Of a DNA stretch of 64,000 bases, positions 34,301 to 44,400 are shown one piece after another; the first letter of the stretch is position 1; each line of letters begins with the position of its first letter. Where the stretch lies: positions 21,945,499 to 22,009,498 of the forward strand of contig NC_058493.1 of the NCBI RefSeq assembly GCF_020382885.2. The letters run 5' to 3'. Position numbers and translations under genes: made by a program. The notes under the pieces were generated by a model, which saw nothing but the letters and a program-made list of their open reading frames with translations, was not told the DNA's origin and made no database searches. This stretch comes from Scatophagus argus (taxonomy: Eukaryota; Chordata; Actinopteri; Scatophagidae).

Positions 34301-36405
34301 AGGTTTCAAAACGTTTTCTTTCGGTTTCAGATTATGGCAGGATTCTAATCCCATACTATGGGACAATAAAAACACAGAGAGGGGTAGTGGTGACCGAATC
34401 AATGACTTGATTGGTGACTTGATGAATAAAATCCTGGGATTTGAACGATTATTTAAAATTACGTTGGAGAAAAATGACGCTCTGGCCTCTTTAACTGTTC
34501 TTGATAAGATTTCATTTTTTCATGCCATCTCTGATAAAATACCTGAAGTCTTGTTTTTTGTTTTCTTTTTTTTTTTTTTGATTTACGTTTCTATATCCTT
34601 CTTAAACTTTGGTGGATTCATCCAACCAGGGCTGTGATGATTTTGCCGATGTTTTAACTTTAGAAGGAGCTATGGAGTCTAGGATAGACTGACAGGCGCA
34701 GTTAAAAAAGGAGACCAGCTCCTCTGTGTTAAAATCTGGATTAAAATTATTTAGAAGAGAGCTCAGAGAACAAGCTAGCAGATTTAGAGTTAAAAACCGG
34801 GCAATGGATCGGTGTGGAGTGGGTAGGGAGTTGCTGAGTGAAAATGACACTGAACAGAACTGCTTCATGGTCAGACACACAGATATCCTTGATGTCAAAG
34901 TTTGAAAGACTGAAAAGTCCAGATCAAGAGTGTGACCTTTCAAATGAGTTCTGCTTCCAGCAATCAGTGCATCCTCATTCTTGCGTAACTCTTGGCAAGA
35001 CGGAGGATGAAATCATTTCCCAAAATGGCAAACCTTACGGTGCTTTTAATAACAACATGTTTATTTATGTTCTGAGTACAAAGATCATAGTATTAGTCAC
35101 TCAGTGTGAAACTACACCGGGATCTTTGAGGATTCACCACCCAGAAATATTCTAATCAGTGCGTCATGACATCTGACATGAGTCACAACTACGTGGGCTG
35201 TTGACATTTTTCTTGCGCGCGTGTGAATCAGCATGTTACTTACTATCATAACACTTGTAATCAATTTGTAATTTAACATGTGATTTTTTTTAACAATCAG
35301 TCACTGTAGGCAGAAAGGGATGTTCACGGACGTTTGTTCCCGAATTCAAGATTTGAACTTAAACAAATTTCATTACCTTTTCTTTTATTAGATGCTTTTC
35401 GGTCACATCAAACTGACCATAGTCCATCACCTTTAGGTGTGTTATTATTACACAAGTATTATTATAACTCAGTTACAGTGGTGGAAGAAGTACTCAGATC
35501 CTTTAAAAATCAGGGTTTCTACAGTGTTCACCAAATTCAACATTTTAAGAATTTTTTTAATACCAAATAGAGCACACTGTGATACCTTTTTCATGATCAA
35601 ACCAGTATGGTCATTAAGCCCTACAATTCTTTAGTAGTAAGTACATGAATTTATTGAGATTTCTTTAGCTTTTTTGTCAGTGCTTCCCAGTGGTATACAG
35701 CCATCATTCCTAATGATGTACCTGGACCCAGATAAGTAGTGTAAAGTTAATTAACAATTATGTTATGAGTTTTTTTGCTGTTGTTTTTTTTTTTTTAACT
35801 TCTTTTTATTCCTAACTTTTAGAGGTTCAAACTCCTGTTTATATTGAAGCACATAAGTCAAGGGCTGAAGCACTCATTATACATGAAATTGTCACAATGT
35901 GTCAGCGACAAATTATTAGATTGATACTGATGCAACAAGTGGCATTTTACTGTAGTTGGCCGAGGGCCAGCTAGTTGAAAAGGTAATACTGGATATTTTT
36001 TGGATATATATTTTTTATGTATCTATTAAGTACAGCAGTCAAAAAGATAAAAAAAAAAAAGAAGCAATGAAATAAAAACTATAACTTCTTTTGACAAGTG
36101 GTACAGTTGAAGTGAATTTATCATAAAATGCTACCCAGATCAGAAGTAAAGTGTAAGTAGGTCAAAACTCTACTTAAATTCAACCCTATTAAGTTGCTTT
36201 CCACCACTGAATATTTATTCATTTAAATCACGTGGGACTATAAATTCAATAACACCTAATGAAGCTAAGAGATTTACCCACAAGTCAGTCTGTTTAACTG
36301 CCATTTATAACTATATAACTAATATTGTGATGAAGTAGTGAGTCTCGTACCTGTCATTAGTGTCAGGAGGACGAGCAGAAGAAGCGGCGGTATTTTGACA
36401 GTCAT
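31331..36405 (-). CDS. Interleukin-1 receptor type 2-like decoy receptor, no TIR
   Basis: Receptor with ligand-binding Ig domains and no signalling domain, expected to sequester IL-1-type ligand. Exons (minus): 36405-36351, 33429-33171, 32753-32567, 32434-32290, 32208-32149, 32051-31928, 31827-31682, 31452-31331; phases agree; 365 aa (human IL1R2 398). Exon 1 encodes signal peptide MTVKIPPLLLLVLLTLMT. Three Ig domains are near-identical to the gene at 22.9-27.7 kb (three differences over the 86-residue Ig1 block). The last exon encodes membrane span LSIICIVGVIILTIAICVKA and a tail of about a dozen residues ending CCPSG, then TGA, with no TIR exon before 27.7 kb. The 57-base exon 2 of the paralogue is absent, but exon 1 and exon 3 phases still join. 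Expression is unproven. Orthology to mammalian IL1R2 is suggested by architecture and gene order only. Confidence 0.82.
33455..34990 (-). mobile_element. Rearranged LINE fragment in intron 1 of the decoy receptor
   Basis: Minus-strand sequence at 34990-34600 encodes endonuclease-domain-like residues (KGHTLDLDF, then SILDSIAPSK and QPWLDE). Sequence at 33740-33455 encodes the end of a reverse transcriptase (a SLNWLPVHFRIDFKIL stretch and an AFAVRAPQFWNDLP-like end). The central polymerase region is missing, so this is a deleted, dead copy. Its 3' edge is the exact point where similarity to the paralogous gene stops. Confidence 0.65.
35476..36209. mobile_element. Non-autonomous DNA element (CAGTGGTGGAAGAAGTA type)
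   Basis: The left end CAGTGGTGGAAGAAGTACTC and right end CTTTCCACCACTG are inverted. Both match a MITE-like family frequent in fish. No transposase frame. A related decayed copy is in a ccdc81 intron (46980-47360). Confidence 0.65.
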
Positions 36406-36510
36406 CGTGGTGACGGCTCACACCAGGTCGTGTCCTCTGGGATCAGACGGCCCATTTTATCTGCGCCGCCTGGCCTGCATAATTCCATCGAATCAAAACG
36501 TTAACACTTT

Positions 36511-36522
36511 GAAACCGAAAGT
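36511..36522. promoter_or_regulatory. Candidate interferon-stimulated response element
   Basis: GAAACCGAAAGT matches the GAAANNGAAA core bound by IRF/ISGF3 factors. It lies 106 bases upstream of the decoy-receptor start codon. A GAAACGCAACCGAAAT stretch follows at 36530-36545, whose reverse strand also gives a GGGATTTCGG near-kappaB site. Function is inferred from motif and position only. Confidence 0.45.
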
Positions 36523-36605
36523 TAAATGTGAAACGCAACCGAAATCCCTCAGAGGACCCCTCTGAGGTCAATAGACCGGAGAGCGAACAGCGTTAAGAAA
36601 CATTT

Positions 36606-37096
36606 CCCGTTTGTGTTTATGGTTCAGATAACCGCTCATTTTCATGCATTTACGTGAAGGATGTAAATAAGTTTACCAGATATCTTACCAGAAATTAACA
36701 AGGGCCGGTGGTGGAGCAGGAGGTGGAGAAAGAGTGCTAAGGTAGAAGGAAGAGATGGCACGTCGATTCCCAAAAAGAGGCTCGGGGACAAGGAATTTGA
36801 CTCCGGTTAGACTTTGCTCTCGAGTACAAAAACAAACATATATACAATAAGATAAAGATAAAAAATAGAACAAATACTATATGCAATAGCAGTGAATCTG
36901 TGGAGTAGTGCAATGCCAGTGTAGGTAGACTAGGATTTAAATACATCCTTAGTAGTGTTAACCCTTAAAAACCCAGACCCATTTTTCTGTCTAGAAAATT
37001 ATGGGGGATATGAGACAGATCAGATGGTTCATATGTAACACATTTCTGAAGTTGTTATGGAAAAAGTACATCCCCGTGACAAAGATCTATAATATT
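36606..37096. other. Upstream intergenic DNA, no gene recognised
   Basis: No coding exon or repeat I can name. A minus-strand frame at 36685-36946 is hydrophobic by composition and lacks family resemblance. Confidence 0.4.
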
Positions 37097-38085
37097 ACAT
37101 ATACACCATATGGACATATGTATTGGGACACCTGACTATTACTCAAACAGGGACTTTAATGACATCTAACTTCATAGACAGCTTTGCAGCTATAACACCG
37201 TCCACTCTTCTGGGAAGACTTTCTTCAAAATCCTCAAGTGTTTCTGTGGGAATTTGTGCCCATTCATGTAGAGCGTTTGTTAGGTCAGGCGCTGACGTTC
37301 CAATTTCTGTTACAGTTCGTCCCAAAGGTATTCAGTGGGGTTGCTGTCTTTATGGACCTCTTGCTTTGTGCACAGGGGGTACAGTCATACTGGAATAGAA
37401 AAGGGCCTTCACCAACTGTTACCACAAAGTTGGAAGCATAGCATTGTCCAAAATATCTTGGTATGCTGAAGCATTAAGGCTTAAGGACTCTGAGGCGTGC
37501 AGGTTGTATCACAGCTGACCCTTCTCACCCTGGACACAGCCACTTTGAGAAACTCCCTTCAGGCAGGAGGTTACGGTACATTCGGACCAAAACCTCACAC
37601 CACAAGAACCGCTTCTTCCCCTCTGCTGTTGGACTGTTGAACACCAATTGTCTAACATGCTGCCCTGCACTTTAGTTACTTCAGTACAGGAACTGATTAC
37701 TACTCATGTCATTATCCACCTGCTGTTCATTTGCACTGTTTACCTCACCCACTTGCACTATACTTCAACCCTGCACTACCTCATTTTTGGACTACCTCCA
37801 GAATCGTATTTATTTTACTTATCTTATTTTATTTTGTTTTACCTTATTCTATTTTATTTTATTTTATTCTACTATTATATGTTACTCGTTACGTTCTATG
37901 TATGCACCAATCACCAAGACAAATTCCTAGGAATGTGAAACCTCTTCACTTACAATGGCAATAAAGACGTTTCTGATTCTGATTCCTTCACTGGAAGGAA
38001 GGGACTGAGCCCAAACCCTGAAAAACAGCCTTATAAAGAGGTGCGTCTGGATGAAACTGTACTTATACAGGCCGGTCCTTTACAC
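37097..38085 (-). mobile_element. Tc1-like fragment split by a LINE insertion
   Basis: 37097-37482 begins CCATATGGACATATGTATTGGG and carries the usual C-terminal transposase debris on the minus strand. The same Tc1 sequence resumes at about 37984 (CACTGGAAGGAAGG, then CCTGAAAAACAGCC), matching the continuous copy at 43322-43370. The intervening 0.5 kb is a foreign LINE end. Confidence 0.75.
37483..37982 (+). mobile_element. LINE 3' end inserted in a Tc1 fragment
   Basis: Plus-strand residues HPGHSHFEKLPSGRRLRYI followed by HHKNRFFPSAVGLLN are the C-terminal end of a non-LTR polymerase. An AT-rich 3' UTR follows, ending ATGGCAATAAAGACGTTTCTGATTCTGATTC. It is heavily 5'-truncated, the usual outcome of target-primed insertion. 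Confidence 0.75.
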
Positions 38086-38094
38086 CAAACACCT

Positions 38095-38165
38095 GATAAG
38101 ATAAGATAAGATAAGATAAGATAAGATAAGATAAGATAAGATAAGATAAGATAAGATAAGATAAG
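38095..38165. repeat. (GATAA)n pentanucleotide microsatellite
   Basis: About 14 uninterrupted ATAAG/GATAA units. The following ACTTTATTGGGAATTG resembles a LINE tail, suggesting the array grew from a retroelement 3' end. A separate (GAAT)n array lies at about 38983-39011. Confidence 0.95.
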
Positions 38166-39265
38166 AACTTTATTGGGAATTGTTGTGCCAGGGTTGCAGT
38201 ACAAAGAGACAAACGAAAGTGTCAAGTAATCACACAAAATATAAAATAACAGAGTAATATAAAAATATCTGAGTAGTATAAAAAATTAACAGAGTATATA
38301 CATGACATAGGTAACGGCGGATAAGGTGCAGATACAATCTTAAAGTGTTGATAGTCGTGATAGTTGTATTGTCCTATGTGGGGAAAAGGGATGAGTTGAA
38401 GAGTTTGATAGCCACAGGGAGGAAGGACTTCCTATGGCGTTCTGTACAGGAACCCCCTGAACCCACTGTTTCATACTCACGCTTCCTTCTAACCAAGAAT
38501 GTACTAACCCTTCTTCTATAGAAATCTGAGTTCTCTGGAGATGATTAACAGTTCAGAAATGAAAGACATTTCAAAAAAACGATCATTATTACAAAATTTA
38601 TGTTCATACTCTTTCAGGCTTGAAAGTTATTGAAATAAAACAAGAGGGGGAAAAAGTATTTGGCTGAACTGGTAAACATATCATGTGAAAAAATGACCAG
38701 TGATGAGTTTACATTTCCATACAGTAAAGGGAGTCACATGAGACAGAATGGGGCTGAGGTATTTTAGCCACAAGAATGAATCAGGTTCTGAAAAACGCAG
38801 GATTCAATGCTGTCCCATAATGCATCATCACTAACATCATCATCATGGGTTTTTTTTTTTTTTTTTTGGTCCTGTCTTGACTTGACACGGCAAACCCACA
38901 GCAGGCATGTAGGCTATCACGTATTAAGTGCTACTCCCCATATAATTGTCGTAATCATTGTTGTTGCTATGAAAATATTGTGAATGAATGAATGAATGAA
39001 TGAATGAATGAAATCTTCATAACATCTTCATAGATGAAACATGAACTCGTAAAGTCCGCTTTGTTGTAGTTTCGCGTCATCTGCAGTGACACAGAAACAG
39101 AGGCACCGTGACGCACGGCCGCGCTCTGGAAACATGGATGCGTGCCTTGCGGGTGTGCATTGCTAAGCGCAACAGAACAAGCAGGACAAATCCATAAGGC
39201 TTCTTAGCCCAGAGAAATGTCTTTAGGCTTCATCCTGTGAGTATTTATCGGACGGTTTAGTAGAG

Positions 39266-41408
39266 ATGACTGACAAACTGCAGCCGGTGGCAAAAGCAGA
39301 CAGACGGACTCTACCGACTCTCTCCGAGCTCTCTGAAAACGGTCGGACAAAAACTTTTCTTTAAAACCTGTGACACCTGTGTGTCTTTAGCTGTTCATTC
39401 ACCTGCTGGTAGTTCTTATTCTAATAAACTGCGCATGTCTCACCAACGACCTCTCCATGTAACCAAACTTCATGTGTTTTTCAGATATTAACTGTATCTA
39501 TCTATCTATCTAAAACTGACTAATTGATTTACTAATTGAGTTACATATACTACACAATCATCTCTGCACTAATGAAAATACACACATAGTAATTTGGATT
39601 TGAATTCTATAGGTCATTAAAACATCCAGTGTGTAGGATTTTGGCACAGGAATGGAATAATAATTTTCATAATTATGTTTTCATTAGTGAATAATAACCT
39701 GAAACTAAGAATCAATGTGTTTTTATTATCATCAGCCTCATCCACAGAGGCTGTCATGTTTTCACTGTAGCCTCAAATAGACAAACCCAATACTGGCTCT
39801 ATAAATGGCTATCTCATTGCATTTTAATGGCCACCATAGAGGATGGTGAAACAGGGGTGTTCATTTGGTTGCAGTCTGCAACCATGCCACTAGATGGCAC
39901 TAAATCCTACGCACTGCACCTTTAACAAAAGAATGATAACGATTTGCGTGTGTGTGTGTGTCCCTTGTAGCAACACACTTACCAGTGGTGCAGCTGAACT
40001 TTGCAGCTGTGTCGCAAGAGACTCCTTTCGGTCGGGACGTAGTGGAGGGCTGCGTTAGGGAAACTCTTCTGCTTCTCTTCAGAGCTTTGGCCTCCGAGCA
40101 AAACGTGTTCCTCACTTTGCAGGGAATAGGAGTTTTGTACTTTAAGAACAACATGGTGGCGCACTTTCTCACACTGTATTTTAATATGACTTACATTGTT
40201 ATGGACAAGGACTGCTGTTTTATTATTTGTTATTATTTGTTATTCAAAGGTGTGGATGAAGTTCAACAGAGATTTTATTAATGCCATGGATGGAACTGGG
40301 AGGCTGCTGTTAGCCTTTAACAATGTGCGTATAAAGAAATCCATATATGCATGCATGTTACAGTATATAATGAATGTACAGTTTAAGTATTCCTACAGAT
40401 TACTGGTACATTTGCCTCTCCAGAGACCTGGAAGCAGTGTCTCTTTACTGTCTGACGGATTGTCCAGGCTTCAGAAGCCACAGACTGCCAACCCCGTCAC
40501 CCTGCCAACTGTCTGCTCTCCTCAGCCAGACAACAAAGCTGGTGACAAAGATATGTGGAGCTTGTCACCAGCTCCAGACCAGAGGAATGCAGGAGGTGAA
40601 AGCGCTTTTTGCACAAGGCTGTCAATATGGGATCTGATAGCATCTTAATGAGTCTAAATTAAGCAATGATACAAATCCAAACCCTTTTCAAATATTTCAT
40701 CAACGTGCTATAAAGAAAACAAGACATTTAAAAAACAAAATCTTCCACTTCTAATCTCACTCATTAACACATTATATCTCGTGCGAAAAAAAGAAGCATA
40801 AAGTTGACAATTTGAGGTTTTATGGGAGAAGCCAAAGCACTTCTTGGTGTGAGATGTGTCTGTCTGTACGTTCAGGCCAGCTGCGTTCTACAAGACTTTA
40901 TGCTAAGCTAAAAGTTTCCTTTCTACAGCATCTAGGATAAAGCTCACCGAAATCAATCACTGTTTAAAACTAAATTAATAGTCAGTAATGATAAATTTAG
41001 AGCCAAGTAAGTGCAGTTATGTTTAGGAACAGTGAACCTACTCAGAGTATTGTGTGTCTCTACAGAAGTTCCCCAACAGAGAAAATCTAAATCCCATCAG
41101 ACACTGCAGCCCGTCAAGATGAAAGCTGTCGGCCTGTCCAAAGCACCAAATCCGAAACCCCCAACAGAGGTCACAGACAAGTACTGTACACAAAGACGCA
41201 CACACACAGACATGCACATGAACTCTCTATGGAGATGCTTGCAGTGCACGGAGCTGTTGTTTGCAGGTAGATGAGTCAGTGAGAGCTGAGAGCTCAGTGG
41301 TGGTCTTATATTGTTACTGCCCAAGGCAGTGGCCAGCTCCATAAATGATGTACAACTTCCTGTGGGACAGATTCCTCCTCTGTCATTACCTCCCTGTACT
41401 GTGAGCAT

Positions 41409-41453
<45 letters not shown>

Positions 41454-44400
41454 CGTGTTTCCATTGCTTTTGGGGACATTACATAGACTTGCATTCATTT
41501 CCTGAAGACTTAACCGCCACCTGACCATAACAACATTACTTGCCTAATCCTAGCCCTTACCTTAACCTAACACTAACCTATAAACAGGTTTTGTCCCCAC
41601 AACTACAGAAATACTCCACGCACACACACACACACACGCACACGCCGGTTCAGAGTGGGCTGATAGCTCGGCCTCTGACATTATTGATTGCAGCTTCTTC
41701 GCATCCAACCCTGTCAGATCGCATGGGGCTATTAAAACGTCAACATGAAAAATCAAATTAGCTCATCAGGTATAACCAGCAGCGCTGAGAGAGAGGGATA
41801 AGCCAACCCTCATGGTGTAAAGTTGCATTACCATAACAGCAGTGTTTCAGAAATTACTTTTAACTTGGAGGCCAATAAGAAACATGTAGAAAATCGGAGC
41901 TCTATTGATATTGCACCAAATCCGACCCTGCAGATCCCCAGCAGCACACAAAAATAGGTGTGAAACAAATCACATGAACAGCTCTTGATAAATGGAGGAC
42001 AGACTGAGAATAGTTGCTTTATAGTTAGATGAATTGAACTGAATTCAAATTTCTTATGCACAAGGAAACTGTACACTGGTTCAATAAGCAACATTACTGT
42101 AGTAGGATTACACCAAACTGCTCATTCTCTTTATGTACAGTATACAGTAGTAAAGAATATGTCTCCCCTCCAAGGCCCACCACCTCCATCTCACATCCAG
42201 AAGTCACACCCAAACTGGAGGAACCTCGAGTGAGTGTCAGCTGTTCTGACCACATGCGTGCTGGACAGGTGAGTTTGTGTGTGTAGGTGACAATAAAAAT
42301 TTCTGACTTCAAGTGGAGCACTCACCTCTGTGTGCTGTCGAGCTGTTCCTGTCTGAACAGAACACGAAACACAAAAATGTGTTCTCGATTATTTATATCC
42401 TAATGCCTGTGAGAAAGGTCATCTTTAACTGTCAGTTTCCTGTGGCCTTCATAGGAGCTGTGTTACCTGTGTATGCAGCGGGCCCAAAGAAATATTCCAG
42501 TCTACCTGAGGGAGCAGAAGCAGACAGAAGAGAAAGTTCAGGAGAAACTTTTACTGCTCGAAGAACAACAGAGAGATAAGCAGTACATGGACAAAGAACA
42601 GGTGTGTGTATGCATGCATGTGTTTGAGTACTTTTATGACGACAAGTCCTGCACTGATTCACAGACATTAGCTGTAAGCTAGTTAGAGATGAATGCTGTA
42701 TATGTGGGAATGTGCCCCTAACATTTGTTAATTAACTTGCAGCTGAAACCGATGGGAATGTGATCGTAAGCTCATAAGTTAAAGTTTTGACTAAAAATAC
42801 ATTTTGACCTGACGATGGCGCTGAATGAAGCGTGACCAGAGTTGTTACAGTTGATGCCTCAAGAACATACAGAAGTACTGGGATACCTGACTATTACACC
42901 AACATGGAGTTTAGTGGCATTACTTTCTAAACACACAGACAGCTTTGCAGCTACAACAGCTTCCACTCTTCTGTGACGGCTTTCCACAAGATTTTGGAGT
43001 GTTTCTGTGGGAATTTTTGTCAATTTGTGCAGTAGAGCTTTTGTGAGGTCAGGCACTGATGTTGGACCAAAAGACCTGGTTCACAATCTCCGTTCCAGTT
43101 CATCCCGAATGTGTTGGATGGGGTTGAGGTCAGGACTCTGTGTGGGCCAGTCAAGTTCTTCCACACCAAACTTATCCAACCATGTCTTTATGGACCTCTT
43201 GCTTTGTTCACTGAGGTGCAGTCATGCTGCAATAGAAAAGGACCTTCCCCAAACTGTTGCCACAAAGTTGGAAGCATAGCATTGTCCAAAATGTCTTGGT
43301 ATGCTGAAGCATTAATATTTCCCTTCACAGGAAGTAAGTGGCGCATCCCAGTCCCTGAAAAACAGCCCCATAAAGAGGCATGTCTGGATACGTTTGTCTA
43401 TATAGTGTATGCAAATATTTGAACCAAATAGCAATCCATACAAAATGGTGGATGAACCCGCAGACCAACTGACCAACAGACCTAACAACATTAACATGTT
43501 AAATGCTTGAATAAATAGACATATCCTCTTGGCCGCTTTTAAATATCGCTATCATGCTGTCCACCACAGGTGACTCAAGTGGATTTGAGAATGCTCTGGG
43601 GATTTTTTTTTTGGTGGTTTCTTTTAATCAAGAAAAAAAAAAAAAAGGGAATCATCATACATCAGAAAGCAACCCAAACCCGACCACAAGCAAAGTATTT
43701 GTTCCACACGAGCAGAGGCAGAAGTGAGATAACAAAACGTCAAGTCAAGACAAAGTAAAAACTGCAATAAAAATGACCATACCAACAAAAAGGGAAATAA
43801 AACCCAAAACCTTTAACAATTGAAAAGTTAAAAGTGGATCCAGATGAGCTGAAGCCAGAGAGTTATCCTCTTTACAGCAATGGGAAAGAAGTGAGGAACA
43901 TGTGGGATATTATAATCCAAAATGAAATCAAGTGTCTTGCCTGTTGTTTTTGCCAACTTTACATCATGGTTCAATAAAACAGCCTGAACAACAGACCACA
44001 ATGTCCCTAAGAATCGATTAAAAGGCCTCTGCAAAAGGACAAATTTTGTCCCCTGTGTGTATGATATGTTCTGCTCTCGCTGTCTTTTCTTTTCAGTCAA
44101 TATGATCAAGTGTGTCTTTGTGTGTTCGTCTGGCAGGCAAAGCTGGATGAGCAACGTGAGCACGCGAAGCAGTTTGCTACATTCAACACGCTAATGTCTG
44201 AGAAGAAAAAGAAGACACGCTGTCCTCTCTTCCCTGTGAGTAGAACCTGGAAATTACCAGCTGTAACTCAGAATATTTCAGTGCAGGGAGCTAATACTTC
44301 TTGAGCAGCTAGTTTACAATGAGTCCAACAATAGAGCAACCTTTGCTGCGGGGTTTCAGTTCCGTGACTTCCTGTTTTGTTTTGGAGCTCACCTCGTCAT

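Noticed and set aside
34602..34943. 113-aa frame as a host gene
   Set aside because: Residues such as KGHTLDLDF and QPWLDE are typical of LINE endonuclease regions, and an RT-like end lies downstream on the same strand.
38095..38165. CRISPR-like or satellite array
   Set aside because: It is a five-base simple repeat with no spacers.
40196..40648. 150-aa continuous plus-strand frame as a separate gene
   Set aside because: It contains ccdc81 exon 4 and runs through introns; the spliced ccdc81 model explains the conserved part.
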